Of a DNA stretch of 64,000 nucleotides, positions 1 through 14,521 are shown in pieces. The translations under genes were made by a program, and so were the position numbers. Numbering within the stretch: position 1 is the stretch's first letter; every line of letters starts with the position of its first letter. This DNA is from Lates calcarifer (taxonomy: Eukaryota; Chordata; Actinopteri; Centropomidae), in the NCBI RefSeq assembly GCF_001640805.2, contig NC_066837.1:26436857-26500856 (forward strand), in the 5' to 3' direction. The notes below the pieces were generated by a model, which was not told the DNA's origin, searched no databases, and was given only the letters and a program-made list of their open reading frames with translations.

Positions 1-1768
1 AACTTGTTGACATATTAAACTTATAGCAAAAAAATATATAACTGATCGCCATGATCACTCTGTACTGCGGTTTTACTGACATGTCAAAGAGCTGTATGAC
101 ATTTATAGACCAGTTTAGTATGACACACATACTGTTCAACCACTAAACTTGAGTTATGTGACAGGTGCACTGACTCATAAACACACAGTGTCCATTATGG
201 ACATAATAACATGGGGTATGAACTGTATGGTAGCTGAACAGCAGTCATCACTGATAAAGATTGAATTCCAAACTGTTGACTGTAAGCATATAATTTAGAA
301 GATAAGGTCGAAAATGAAGAAAAGTGACATCAAAAGGTGCAGACTAATAAATAACTAATAATACTTTGAATTAAAACATCATTATTGAAATATCACTAAC
401 GTTTCAAGTCTAATGTTTTCCGTCAGATCTTTCACTCTAATTCCCTCAAATCGAGCTTACACCGGCCTCCATTTGATGAGAACAGTTACCATTCACTAAC
501 ACTAGATGGCAACACTCTCATTAACGCCCCAATTAAAATCACAGGATTGACTTTACAGTGTAGAATGTATTGAAAGTTTTCCTTCCTGCATCGGTTTCAA
601 CAATATTTTACTGTGACGGTTTTTAAACATCACGTTAGCCTTTAATGTAAATAGTTTAGTAAGACTAAATATCCCTACTACTCCACAGACAAACTATGTA
701 TCACATAAATTTACCTATATGATCAAACCGGGAAAACCATTTAGATTTTTGTTTGTTTGTTATTTGTGTTTAAGCTATTAATTTAACAAAGACTCACGAC
801 CTTGCTAAAATTTGAGCTCTTGCAAATTTGGAAATATTGCTTCACATTTTTGTATTCTTGTTTCATGTATTTATGAGCGAAAACACTTTGCGACGTTGTT
901 ATAATTTATTTACCTTCTCACATCTGCCTCATCTGCTCTAGGCCTGTTAAGTAGTTCTATCGAAAAATCGATTGTCAGCCCCCGACCACACAGCGAGCCA
1001 GTTACCATGCTGCTCGGTCTCGATTACTCTGGCCTCGATAGACTACAGCGTTTTTTCTTTAAGGAACTGAGTCCAGTTAGTCAGTTGTCAACAGACTGAG
1101 CGAGTAAAGGAGGCGTTAAAACAACTTGGTACGTGGAACCCATAATACAAACGTTACCATACGTTCTCGTGTCGGGAAAATCTTTTTGACTTGCTTTGGA
1201 ATTTCAGTTTTGTTCGATGTATCCAGACAAACATGAAGTCCCCTTCACACGGTAAGCTATCGTCTCTTTTTGAAACAGTCTGGTGACCTCGTCCAGCATA
1301 GTCTTTCCAACAAATTTGCGATTCATTTTGTTGCAAGCAAGTTTCTCTTTACTGCAAGTCTTTTTATATCGATAAATGGAATCATATTTAAGCTGATAAA
1401 GGCTAAAAAGTTTCTCGGTTAACGTTGTTAGCTTGTTATCTTACCTGCATCACAAGACAGGCTGCTTTCATTAGTCGTTGTTGCTCTTTAAGGTTGACAA
1501 GTTTAGTTTAGAAAATGAGACCATGCTTATTAGCCGATGTAACTCCTTACAACAACAACACCCGTATGTTAACTACTACTGGAAAAGCTTTTTGTTGTTT
1601 GCCATAATATTAGGTCGCAGTCGATCATTGTACACAAAGACTACTAGTGTAACTACTTTATCACCAAAAAGCAAATACACTCCCTTTATATTGTTCGTCA
1701 GTATGTTTGTGTATGTATGTGTGTATGTAATGACTTGGCATTTCTCTTCCTGATGGTGTGTTTCTCAG
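1..1768. other. Upstream region, probable tex2 promoter and 5' end
   Basis: No coding exon was recognised. The stretch is AT-rich up to about 950. A more balanced segment follows at 960-1260, which would suit a promoter or first exon for the + strand gene downstream. A usable donor (GTAAGC at 1252) could end a non-coding first exon. Short ORFs on both strands here resemble no known family. A promoter function is inference from position only. Confidence 0.3.
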
Positions 1769-1860
1769 AAGCCCCTTGAGCACCATGGACATGTGAAACT
1801 TGACTCTTCAGTAGGCAGATGCAAGTCCCAGGCTGGATTGAATGGCACTGAGGATACAAG
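1769..1860 (+). other. tex2: Probable non-coding 5' UTR exon of tex2
   Basis: A 92-bp segment lies between a good acceptor (pyrimidine-rich, TTTCTCAG at 1761-1768) and a strong donor (GTAAGC at 1861). It holds one upstream ATG followed within two codons by a stop, so it would not encode the TEX2 N-terminus. The next + strand acceptor with a clear exon is at 15119, which begins 25 bp before the tex2 start codon, so a spliced 5' UTR exon is expected somewhere upstream. Linking this segment to tex2 is inference; it could also be a chance pair of splice sites. Confidence 0.45.
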
Positions 1861-2249
1861 GTAAGCACTTTGCCAGTAAATTTGAACTCATTATTGATCC
1901 GTTTCCTGAGCTACAAATGACCTTAGGAAAGGCAAAGTCCAGATAGACAGAGAAAGAGAGAGAGGAGAGGGGAGGGACAAGTATAGCTACACAGAATTGC
2001 TGAACAAAAATGCTCTCAGGGATCAAAGGAAATTATATTCCTCATCTCAAGAAACCAGGAGAGATGTAGCAGATTACAAAGTGTGTTGTGTTTGTCTTAT
2101 CACATGGGAGTCAACAGCAGCTTTGTCATCGGCAGGTTTGCCATCTTTGTCATTCACCTGCAGTGATGCAGGTCCAAGCAACTGAAATTGTAATAAGCTC
2201 TCTCAAGAAACCTTGCCCCTTGACTGTCTTACAGCTTTTAGAAGTACTT

Positions 2250-2252
<3 letters not shown>

Positions 2253-2290
<38 letters not shown>
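2253..2290. repeat. (CA)n microsatellite
   Basis: About 19 uninterrupted CA dinucleotides in the tex2 first intron. Confidence 0.95.
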
Positions 2291-2293
<3 letters not shown>

Positions 2294-4943
2294 GGGCCTA
2301 GGAGTGAAGGCCCAGATGTGTGCATGGTTAAATTAGATAGCAGCAAGGTGTTTTACGGGTTTCTTTTGCACAGTGGCCTCAAGGTATATTTTAAATTGTA
2401 AGTAACTTGCTGTGCATAATGGCCTCCTGTTTGACCAGTTTACCAAGAGACAGTGGTGATTTTTTTTCTTTCAGTTTTCACTCTTTGACATGGAGCTGTT
2501 GCTCTTACATAGAGAAGCATTTATTATGTGCACTGGTTGGAGTTCAACATCTCCCAAGGAATTTTCAACATAGTCTCTTTCCTCATTCTTAAAAAGTATA
2601 TCTCAGATTCTTATGATAGGCTTTACATTTTTGTTTGAAATAATGTTATGTTGCATAAAACATAGGTTACTACACTCTTGTGTAAAGTTAAAATCATAGT
2701 TCTTAGACTACTTATTTTTAGAAATAAATTGTATTTTAAAATCCTTGCACAGTGGTTAGAACTAAGAAGCTGTGAGTATCAAAGAGAGAGGACTTAATTA
2801 GATTGTACAGTGTAAAATTTCTTTGTTTGATATTCAGAGAAAGGCGTTTAGGTCTGCAGGTTTGTCGACTGTAGATATTCAGACAGACATAAAAGTGCCA
2901 CAACATTGTAGTCTAATGTGTAAGTTGGCTGATACACTCACCACATAGACTGTAATGTAATGTTACTGTTTAGCAAATTTATTTTAATTAATGATTCCTT
3001 GCAAGATATAATTAAATACTGACAAAATCAGATATAGTATATTTGGTTTTTCATATATGAAAAGTTTGGTCTTATGTAGCACATAAAACTAGAACACTTC
3101 ATTGTTTTGAACATCAGTTTGATTATTTTATGTTTTTATTATTTTTTGCCATATTTGCCATACATACATCCAAACTGCTAATCTTGAATGGACTACTAAG
3201 ACCTATAAGTAAGAAATGACTAGAGCATATGACTGCAAACATTTCACTGGATAAGTTTTTAAAATATATTTTAGGCTTACTTTTTAAAAAATATATATTT
3301 ACAATATCATGGTTAGATTGTGATTATTACAACTCCATAAAGGGTTGATGCATAGTGATGTACAAGTAGGAAATGAGAAAAAATATCCAAAATATACCAC
3401 TCTGATATAATTTTACAGCTCTTTGTGTTTTAATGTATTAATTGTGTTATGTATTTGTTGCTTAATTCATAAAAATTGAGTTCACTGGTAGGATTTGGCC
3501 AAACAGACAAGACTTGAGTAGCATAATTGTATTGTTTTTTTGATTATATTAAAGGATAAAGGTCAGGTTTACTAGACATCTGTCACAGATAAGACACTGC
3601 AACAGTGCACTGTGTGCATAGCTGCCATGTTAGAAAGGGTGAGTGAGAGAGGGATGTGTCATTTTGTTAGAGAAGGGAAAAGCAAAAAACAGGATTCTAA
3701 CATCTGTGAGAGAGGGAGGTTTAGGGTTTGAGCAGCAGGTGTGGTGAAGGGAGATGTCACACTTCAGCAGCACAGCCGGCAGCATATCGAAATGATTTTG
3801 AGAGGATCGGGCCTTCATTTCCTGTCTGTGAAAATATGTTAAAAATAAATGTAAGCTGGGGCCTGTGCTGAATGTTAACAGTTAAGAATCTGAATGGATT
3901 TCACCTTTTGCATCGCTTGCAATGCGTAATCTGTCACTGACTGATCACAAACCAACTAGCTGGAGTTTAGGATGCAGTGTTTGCTTTGTCATTGCTTTGA
4001 CAGTCAAACATTTCTGTCTGCGCTTTTTGCAATGCAGTAAAACAGGTAGTGGCAGTGCTTTTTATCTTTTCGCCTGTGCTATTTTCCTCATATGGAATGT
4101 GTCATATTCATCTTTCACTATGGAACAAGGAACTTGTGCTGCTTATCTCTCTTTGCGTATGATTCGGCCGACACCCCTGTTGATTGTACACCTGTTCATA
4201 GCTTTGACTCATTTTCCAGCCAGGTCTAACCTATTTTTATACAGTCAAAAATTTCTTGTTCTGCTCAAGGCTGAGTGATAGCTCAGCCCAGCTGAGATGC
4301 AGATAGTGTAGTATATTCAAGAAAATCAAGAAATTTTTAAAAAAATAGAATAAAATAATAAAAATAGTAATAATCATAATGGGAGGTTTGCTACCTGTAT
4401 AGCCCTCCTGAGGACATGTTATTGGAATTAACATGATAATTGCACTACCTTGTACTTACAGCATGGTCACACCTTTTCTGAAACTGATATCCTAACTTCA
4501 CAGTGGCCTATTACAATGCAGTACAGTGGCCTCTTATATTACACTTAGATTTCAGTTTACTCTGGGAGACCATTTGGCTACTTGATAAAAAAAAGAAGGC
4601 TTATGAAATATGGCTCAATAATGGTACATAATTTTTCCACCACTTTTTCCCTCTGACCCAGTCCTATAAGATCAGGAACTTTTAGGCATCTCTACTTAAG
4701 TTTGCCTTTTGTCATATGCTACTATATTGACTTTTGGCTCTTCAACATGTCATAGTTGTCAGGTTCCTAACTCAAAGTTTAACTCTAGCTTTATAGTTAA
4801 CATGGCTTTTTGATTTGCTTAATAAAGAGTGGTTAGTGCCTTGCTTTTTTGCTCACTGCTTGTTCAACCATCTTGTCACACCAACTTAGGCAAGACTCCT
4901 AATCTACATGTGTACAGAGCTATTTGATTAAGAGAATTCAGCC

Positions 4944-4966
4944 TTTTTTTTTTTTTTTTTTTTTTT
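4944..4966. repeat. T23 homopolymer
   Basis: Uninterrupted run of 23 T. It could be the reverse of a retroposon poly(A) tail, but no element body was recognised next to it. Confidence 0.9.
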
Positions 4967-7900
4967 GTTGAAATGATGGAAAGGATAGATAGGTGAATGT
5001 CTGTCCATGAACACTGGCTTGACATAGTTAGCAGTCTTCACAACAATGCAACAGTATTAAGCCCAACCTATTGTCACATGAGTGCGTGCTTGTGGAAGCA
5101 ACTTGGGTTTTATCAGAGCAATGTCCAGGGCTTTGTTAACCATGTGATCTTTCCAGAATTCCACGTAGGGGTGTGTCTTTGTTGATTTTCTATAGACCTC
5201 TCTGTAGATCTCTGTAGATGATTGTAATCAATAGGATACTGCAAGTGCCACAGAGCAGTGTAACAAATACAAAATCAAGATATATATATTTGTGTTGCTG
5301 GTATACAACTCTAATAAGATCTGCCAGTCAAAGTTGAAGAAACATGTAAGAATTGTGTTATGTGGCTGAGCTTTCTCTCTCCTGAGCTCAGTCCTCATTC
5401 ATGCAGGTGCCACCAAACATGCTACTCCCTCACCTGTCCAACCGCTGAAATAAAGACCATTACTGAGACATCAGGAGAATGTATCCACCTGCCAGCCAGC
5501 ATCAATCACAGGCCTGTTTCAGGTGCTGTCTCCATTGTGCGTTGACAGCACCATTCAACTCACTGCTGTCATAATAATCACTTGTTACCAGAAGAGACGA
5601 GGTGGGAGGCGGGAAGATTCATAAATATAGCCCGTCTATAAATATTACTTCAGAGTTTCTCATTTGAAACAGAGACATTCACAGAACTGCACATGCAGCA
5701 TTTTGTGTGAGAGCAAAAAATGCTGGAAAAAAGAAGAGATATCTGCACATCAGTGCATTCATCTTCTGTTTTAAATTGAGCCCTGAGGAATAGTGCAGCT
5801 GTCTTTTACAAGATTAAAGCCATTCCTTTTGATTTCAAGCAGTCGTACACCATGATCCGCGGATTTGTCTGGAATACAATGATATAACACAGACCATTTT
5901 AGTCCCCCATGAGCTGCTCTCACACTGGATAACAATATAGGCTTTTGTTATTACAGTTTGGCTGAGAAATACTTTCCCCAATTCCTTTCACTTTGTCCAA
6001 CACTAGTAACAATACATGTCCAATTATTGCATTCCAGACTTTTAGCTAAGTTGCTGTTTGACTTATTGTTGGTCAGGAATGCACATTTATTGTGGTAATT
6101 AAGAATCCTGATTATTTTGAGAGATACACTTTAAAAATTAAACAACATATTACATTTTATTTTCATTTCATCAGATTTTGTAAATTAAATCTTTCATTCC
6201 CTAAAAAATCATTATCAAAAAATCATTCAAAAATTTAATTATTGATTAAATGTGCAGCTCTGACTGTAATCTGTAATTCTTACATTTTGTTTAATCCTTT
6301 ATGACTTTGTCAAGTAGCTTCTCCCCAGTGTTTGATGGCTCATATGTGTCTCAGAGGCCCTCTGTTGTGGAACTCTGTTGAGTGTCATGAAAAATTTAAT
6401 TACTCCACACAGATAAGGCTGCTAGTTACAGATGTGGTTAATGTCATCAGAAAAGAGAAAAAGCCACAGTTCCAGTTACACAAAGAACACACGTCACATA
6501 CAGTAAACAGTGGCGGTTTATGTCATTGTCTGTTTTTCATTCTGTATTTATGGAAATTAATGAATGTTGTATGTTGACATTTAGCAAGGACTGGGAACTA
6601 TGGAAACAGAAGAGTCTTTGTGGAAGCAAAGTAGGAAGTTGGTCTCAGGGGTTCGACCAGATGTGGCCAGCTGGGCAGATGGCTGCCCCAAAGGCCTGTA
6701 CCATTCATCCCGCTTCCGTGGCTTGGTTTATTGTGCTATTCGTGTTCTCATGTTGGTTAGAAGGCTTCGTTTGACTGGGACTTGTGTAGCTGTCTGACTG
6801 TCTGTACTATTCCACCAATTTCCTCAGAAATATAAACCGGAACTAAAACAACACTAGGTCAAGGCCTTATGAAACAAGCTCTGGTTTGTCTTGATAGCCT
6901 ATCTCCAAAACATGATTACATGCATGACCTCTCATGCTCAATAAAAACAGAGATCTTAACTCTTCTTTGTTTCTGTATCTAGTGCCTTGTTTTTAATGGG
7001 AATCACTGCACATGTGACTAGCTGTGGCAAGGTTACTTGATAGTAACAAGAAGAAAGAAAGAAACCTAAATTAAATAAAAGGTTTGCTTTGAAAACTAGT
7101 TAGAGCGCTGTTAAAAAGAACCATCAAAATTCATCAGTTTAAAACTGATAAAACACGTGTGTCTCCTTTGGGAGCCGGTGTTTAGGCTGACTGAGTCTGT
7201 TTCTGTAACTGGAGCAAACAGGCAGATTTCCCTGCTTGATTCATGTCACAGTTTTGTCACCACTGCAGCCAAGGAGCTCATTCAAATATAATGAGGGCTT
7301 GTTGACGAGGTTAAGCAGTTAAGTGAGGAGTGTATTATTTAACACAAACAACTTGTGGGTCAGTGAACTGACATGGTCACTTTACAGCGTATTAACTGCA
7401 TTCAGAAACACAAGGCCTCTTTATTCTCTTTCTAAGTAAAAGCAAGTTGTAGTGTATTGTCTGGGTAGTTGGGTTGTGTAAAAAAGGGGTCACAGTGCTA
7501 TGAAAGCCTTCTATTACAGTCTCTCTCTGTCTTTCTCCCTCTTTATCTGTTTCTTAATACAAGTTTATTTTTTACTTCCTAGTCTCGGTGGAAGCTCTGT
7601 CACATGCTCTCCACGAGCCAGCAGGTTCTCACTGTTGTGATCCATGACAGCTGAGCTATTGCAGGCAGTAACTGAGCAATCCAACCACTGTGATGACTAT
7701 TTGAAAACAGCTGTTAACTTCTCAAACCGTTCTCTGTTACAAGAAATTTAACATGTCCTTCTTGGACTTCTTGATTTGGTAAATTATATTGAGCATTTTC
7801 ATATCATTCTCTTTTTATAGACAAAATGGTTAATTAAGAAATTAATTAATACATTAATCAATAAAGAAAATAAACCAGATGTACAGTCCTACATATTTAG

Positions 7901-10062
7901 TTTGAGCAACTTTGAGTATAGACAGCTGTTAACAAATGCAAACTTTATAATCAGGCATATGCACATAACACAGTGATGATGAATGTGATGTAGCCATTGT
8001 TTGTTGTTCTGAAAACATGACCACACAGGCTCAGTAATAATACCTAGTTCAAAGGTGTGTTTATAATGAATTCACTATTGAAAACAATAGACCAACTTTT
8101 TGGACAATATCTTTTAGTTTCACACAGCCTTCTCTGTTCAAATCTGGTTTTATGTAAGTCAGAGTTTATTGTCTGTTATAGCCATTGTTTTTTTTCCCTC
8201 ATGTTTTGTCTCAGTGTGAGGCAGCTGATGTTGTCTGTTAAAATACTGTCATGGGACACAACCTTGTATTTCTAAGTACTTCAGGAAGGATTGGATATTT
8301 TTATGGATGTCATATCTTTTTTAAATTATATGCTGCACTTTGGTTTATTAGTTTTAATGAGTCTGAGTGTCATGAGACTCATTCATACATTTGCAACTGT
8401 AAAATTCAAATTCAAGGCAGCAGTCATAATAAGAAAGGCCTGAGCAAAGCCTCAGCACAGCACTCTTGCTGTACAGATTAAAAATGGTACCTGGTGGTGA
8501 CCTTCCATAAGAAATAATATTTTGTAAGTTCACTATGTTTATCTTGTTTGAGTGGCAAAGTGTGCTCTAGTTGGCAGAGGAAGGAGACAGTTGATACCCA
8601 TAATGATCTCACTGCCTAACATTTCAGCCCTGCCTGTCTCACCAGTTAGTCAGCATTCTCGAGAACAGTCTCAGTGCTGTTGGGCTGCTATTGTTTATTT
8701 GTCTCCAGAACCTGAAATCCGAAAGGATTCTGTGAAATGCATTTATGGCCTCTTAGTCACACACACACACACTCTCACACAAACAGGCTCTCACACACCT
8801 TGGTCTCCACTAATTCACTTAGCCACATTGAGCACCACCATATTACTCTGTTTACCTGTCTACTTTGTTTATATTTCTATAGTAACAGAGACAAAGGGAG
8901 TGTGAAGCATAAGAAACATGACAGCATTTTACACATCAGATGTTCATCCACATAAGTGAAGATTATTGCTCTCTTTTCTATATTTATCATCCAGGTTAAG
9001 CACACGAGGGGCCCCAGAGTGTAACCATAATGAGAGAAAGTTCGCACAGGCTTTTCTTCAGAAGTGTGTTCAATCACGAGAAGCTTTCATTTCCCCCACC
9101 TCCATGTTTACTATGTAATAACAATGGAGCATACAGTCCCTGTGCAGCTACTAGGAATCGGTAAATTGTCATCACCTGTGGTGCTATTAACTGCTACTGT
9201 AGCTACAGTGTTGGCTGGGGCATTAATGTGAGCACTTAGCTGTGAGACACAAGTCATTAGGCAAACTGTCAGTGTAAGCGCAGGGAAAGCCATCACTACT
9301 GCAAATAAACTTCCTCTAATGCCTTCCTAGGCAACCTGGATAAGGTATAGTGGTCTGGGATTTCATTATGTCTTCCATAGGGGAATGTGTGAAGCATGTT
9401 TACAAATCATTTTTTACAGTCTTTTACTCTCGTAATTTTTCTCTCTGTCTCTTAGCAAGCATCCTCTTAATGCCGCTGATGTCATCAGAATCAGTAGTGT
9501 ATGACATTTAAGATGCTCCTAGGAGGTTGGCATGTGGTGGTGTATTGGCAGAAAGCAACAGGCAGGATGACTTGCAAAAATACCCCCGTGATGCAGTTCC
9601 TGAGCAGCAGACTCCGGAAACAGGCAGTTCTCCTGATATTTAAGGCCCACATGCACAGATGATAGAGACACTAATGCTGAGAGACTTTTTAATTCATGCT
9701 TATATTTGCTTGTGAAAACAGCTTTCCAGTCTCTATGCAGACACACTTTTACTCTCTTGGAAAATAGAAACAATATATGTGATTATCGTCTAGTGTGGTA
9801 GACTGTAAAGGCTAGTGCTGCTCCCCAGGTAACCAGTCTTTTTCTGTAATCACATAGCAGCAATTTCCTTAACAGTTCTGTTTATTATAACTGATATTTG
9901 ATTCCTTACTGGCTCTAAGTTCTCAGCTAGTCAGTCAGGTCATTTAGAGTACATTTGGTTAGAAAGAAATAAGGGGTTGAAACATTTTACTTTTTCTAAA
10001 ATAATTGATCAATACATTAAGTATGAAATTTTAAAGACTGTTGAACACTGTTCATTGTTGTG

Positions 10063-10200
10063 AACAGTGTTGGACAAGTTATTAAAAATTAGTAATTAGA
10101 TGCAGTTACTATTTACTTCTTTAAGAAGTAACACTTACTGCATTAGTAGTAAGTAAAGTAGTTAAGTTATTAGTAAGTAAAGTAATTAATTATTAGGGTC
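10063..10200. repeat. Non-autonomous DNA-transposon-like repeat
   Basis: Begins with a CAGTGTTGGACAAGTTA-like terminus followed by recurring AGTAA/TTACT words (for example TTAGTAAGTAAAGTA twice). This matches the style of vertebrate non-autonomous DNA transposon copies that start CAGTGTTGGG.AAGTTAC. The family is named from memory of that pattern; the element looks truncated and diverged. Confidence 0.5.
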
Positions 10201-13200
10201 TGCTTAAAATAATTTATTAATGCATATATAGCTACATTAATTTGCTGTTAGTCCATCTTATTCTTCTCAGCATCTCCTCTTTTTCCAGCTAGCTGGAAAA
10301 CATGCTGCATGGAGGCCCACATTTTTGTGTTGTTACTGGCATTTGCTAAGCAGTTGTGTGAAGGCAACTGACTCAACCTGTTGACATGGTTTGCATGTCT
10401 TCGACAACAATCAGCCGGTTTAGTTCTGCCAGGGTTAAAGACTATGCAGAAGAATTCTTGGGTTTAAAATCAAGCCTTGGTTGTTTGGATGGAGTATTTC
10501 CATGGTCAGTGCTGCTAGAACAGGTGTCTTAAGCAATCATCTTTGTAGAAATGATTTGGCTCTCCCAGTGGTTAGTAGGACTTCTGTTGATTAGGATTTT
10601 CTTGTATAGTAGTGATTCAGGAGTCAGCGTTTCCATTTTTAGTCACAAAATAAATGCAGATAACTAACCTAACTATGGTCCTATGAGAAACATGAGTTAA
10701 TGTCTTAACAGGCTACTCTCTTGATTAATGTGCTCTAGGGAAGAGGTGAAGTGTCTGAGTGACACATGACAGGGTATGAGGGAGGCTTTCTTTCCTTCCT
10801 GATAGTCACATCCATGGTTCCACACTGGCTGACAAAGTGTGACATGAGGTCATGAAGTGGGTGGTCCCACTGTGGAACACAGAGTCATGCTATTTTAAGA
10901 ACTGTGGTTATTTAAGGAATCCAAAGTTTCTCAAACATCTTGGTAATATTTATTCCAAAAAATGTAAGATAATGAAAGAGGAATCCTCCCATGTATGCAC
11001 ATCCAGTGTTGCACCATCAGTCTATAACGGTTTAAGTATCCTGTTTAACTTGATAAATGTTGTTAATTCCTGTTTCCTCTTTTGCTGGACCCACTTTTAC
11101 TCATCTGTCTACATTGAACTACTTCTGCTTCAGTTAGGGATTTCCTACATTTCTTATTCTGACATCATAAAATCCATAGAAAATGTTTGTAAACCTGTGA
11201 ACTCAAGTAGAGATTCAGGAGCAAGAGGTCATCTGGTGAAGGCAGTTGCACTACTCTCTAATAAGCTGACATGTCTTGTTGGCTACACTGATCACCATTA
11301 ATAATTTATGTTGAATAATTAATCAGTATTATATCACAAATGGCACAACACCTAACATTTCCTTAGACTACTCTTGAAATTAAAGCATGTTAGTAGTAGT
11401 AGCATATCTGGCCTTTCTTTCATAGCACTACACTATGTTGAATAGTGCTCAGGCCAGATGTCTGTGCCCTCTCTTAAACTTCTCTGCAGTTTGAATATTT
11501 ATTTTGTAACAAGATACTGGTAGGAATTACAAGACCATTCACACTGCAGATATTGTTAGACTAATAAGTAATAGGCCTCTGTGTACATTATAAAACTTGT
11601 TTTGTTGACTGGACTATAGCTTGGAAAACGATACTGAGAGAACAAGGGTCAGCGGAGTAGAGGTCAGTCTGCTCTCAAAGCAACTCAGTAGTACAACCAT
11701 CACTCTCCGGAAGCCAAGTGGGACTAATGTTTCAGAACCTGGCCTTGATGGTAAAGGTTGTAACCCACAAGCTATAGTCTACACAATTTAGTTTTTAGTT
11801 ATTGACACGGTGAAATTAACACCATCACTAATAAGAATGCTACATTAATTTAAGCTTTATTTTCTCCTCTTCTGTTACGAGCATGAATTTTAGCTGTGTA
11901 TTCACATCGGCTTGATTTGTTGCTCTGAGTTTGTTAATATTTGCCTTGTATAATACCAGAGGTATAGCACAGAGGCTTGCTTGAAATATTAAATTTAGAA
12001 ATGTAACTTGGCTCTTCTGACACTGGATGAATCTATTTTACGCTCCTCCACATTTTTCTTTATGTGATGTCACTATGTAATTACAATTACAATTTGTAAT
12101 TACAACCGCTGTCATCTTACATCACCAGCAAGTTGTTCTCCAGTTCATTTGAACAATACATTGAACAGCTCAACACTTGACACCATGTATAGCTACTCAC
12201 GTTCATTTGCATGGACATCTTTCAGTATGTGTAATGACTCTTGAGTCTCTTCTCATTACCAGTGTGTGCTGCTTGAAACAGCAGAGGAGAACTGTGAACG
12301 CATCCCTAATGAGACCAAAACAAGAGGGTTAATGAGGCTGGCTTGCTTCTGTAATTAGCTTCATCAGCATCAATGGCAGGATATCATTCTGCACTGTCCT
12401 CTAAGTCTGTTCACTGGCTCAGGGGAAGGCTCCAGGACACATGGCAAACAGGGAACTCATTGTCACTGTGTACGTATACACACTTAAGGACAGCCATGCC
12501 CAGTCTTTTGCACTGTTTGTTCCATTTCCATGGTGTTAAATTTGGAGGTGGAATCAGCTTTCAGACCACACACACACATACTTCCCCAACTTATCACTAA
12601 TCCTGCTGTACTAATGGCAAATACTGCTAGGGTCCTTTGAGTGTTGTATGTTAAAATGAAATGCATGTTCTACTGGCAATCCAATAGAATGGCCTCATTG
12701 TGTTGCTGCTGACCGAAGGCTGGCTAGCTAGGGACAGAGGTGGCTGGCAGACTGCCTGGCTGGCTTTTGCTCACTTGTGACCCATGTGACAATGAGTGGC
12801 CAAGTTGAGTCTGTATAGCAGTGAGCCTTTGTGACCTCATGCCACCTCTCGTGTTCAGACAAGGCACAAGGACACCACTGCCAAATGTCAACAAGACATG
12901 ACCATAATTCTATTTTCACCTTTAGAGGATTTCACATAGATACAAAAAGAGATGATGGTTTGATCATGTTGTGTCGCCAGATATGGTCAGGCTTAATTTT
13001 ACCAAACAATGTTTTGACATTTAATACAACAAACATTAATTGTGTGTGTTAGGAATGGGATGGTATGTAGTTAAGGAAAAGTACAGCTGAAGAATGAATT
13101 TCTTTTTTATCATAAGCACATTGTTCTGCATTACCCTGGGCGACTTAGTAGCACCTAGCATTCATAGTCAAAATATTACGCACCTATATACTGAGATGTG

Positions 13201-13411
13201 GGCTTTTCCAAGGCTTTTCTTTTTGTTTACAGCATCAACTTTAGTGAAGTTGTGTTACTTGGGCTAAACTGATCTGTTTCACTTAACCCTAACAGTAGCT
13301 GCACTCCTCACTGAAGGGTGTTTGTTTCTACAAGATCATTATGGTTTGGTTCTAAATTTGCATGGTGGCATAAAGATATAAAGCCGTTACACTTGTGACA
13401 TAGCCATATAC

Positions 13412-13711
13412 TAGGGATGCACCGATACCAATACCAGCGTCGGGTATCTGTCCGATACCGTGTTCCTGTACTTGTACTCGTTCCTGTACTTGTACTCGTA
13501 TTCATAAAAGTGTCCCGATACCACAGCCAGATACCACTTTACAGCAGTGTGATGTTCAGTTGGACGGTCAGGTGCTAACTGAGAGCAAGGAGGAGCAATG
13601 TTGGCGGTGTGGAGGTATTTCAAAGTGAATGATGGTGACAACAGTAAAGCGGACTACAAATTATGTTCTGCAAAATCGACAAAAGGAGGGACGAAAGCAA
13701 GTACTTTTCTT
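13412..13711 (+). mobile_element. Truncated hAT transposon with BED zinc-finger remnant
   Basis: The left end (TAGGGATGCACCGATACC at 13412) is the hAT-type terminal inverted repeat common in fish, followed by the usual GTATC/GATAC-rich subterminal section up to about 13530. From 13598 a reading frame gives VWRYFKVNDGDNSKADYK, then LCSAKSTKGGTKASTF, the start of a BED zinc finger of a ZBED-like hAT transposase. In typical copies this finger opens with Cys-x2-Cys; here the first Cys position reads Tyr, and the frame departs from the family after the KASTF motif, so the finger is broken and the catalytic part is absent. It is a dead fragment in the tex2 first intron. Confidence 0.75.
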
Positions 13712-14521
13712 TGTCCTATACACCTGATATTGTGGTTAGTTATTCACCCATTGTATTTCAGGCATCTTGTTTTGGCACCCAACAAGCTGCGTCATTATGC
13801 AATGTTACATCATTTCAACCTCAGTAAATGATCTGGACTTTGGCTGTCTGTTATCTCTGGACATAGGCCATCGGAGCCTGTGTTACAGTACAGGTTTTGA
13901 TATATACCACACTATAATTAAGTGATATACGTCAAGACTGTAGGAATATTGTGGCAGTTGCTGAATGCTTGTTGGCAAAGGTTTAGAATAGCACTCACAG
14001 TCACAAGACAAGTCTGTTTTATGTGATTTAAGTATTCACAATCTACTATGCAAGAGCTAGAGCTTGCAACCACTCATGCTGTATTCTCATTACCAGTCTA
14101 AAGTCCTGTCCAAATGTCAGTGATGTCAGGTATGTAGTTTGTTTTCACAAGGCAGCTGCATATTTGTTATTTCTTGTTAGTCTTGATTATCATTTTATCC
14201 AAGCTGTGTTTTTGAATGCTCCACATTAGGCTCTTTGATTTTTCTGACTATTTGGGTATAGTTTATTGTGGGTATTTCCAAGAGTATCAGCAAGTGGTGA
14301 GTGGGACTGGGGACTCTAATCACTAGGTGTGTGTTTGTCGGGGTCCATGGTGATTTAAGATGCCTGGCTACTACTGCCAGACTGAACCCTGATGCAACCA
14401 AACTGGTTGAGCGATATAACACTGCAGGTGAGCACCCACACACTTTTGTCTGGGAATAGATAGATGTTTAGTGACTCAAAAATGTATTGACATCAAGGGT
14501 TGTCTTGCCCCCAGTTCATGC

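Noticed and set aside
3922..4278. 118-codon + strand ORF
   Set aside because: Hydrophobic, Phe/Leu/Cys-rich translation of AT-rich intron; no family resemblance.
8552..8955. Overlapping + strand ORFs of 117 and 72 codons
   Set aside because: They include a CA repeat translated as His-Thr and have no recognisable domain.
10852..11301. 149-codon + strand ORF in the tex2 first intron
   Set aside because: No recognisable domain, AT-rich biased composition, no splice or poly(A) context and no resemblance to a known family; length is within chance for 64 kb.
12077..12105. AT-rich inverted repeat (TTACAATT / AATTGTAA-like)
   Set aside because: Short and low complexity; expected by chance in AT-rich intron.
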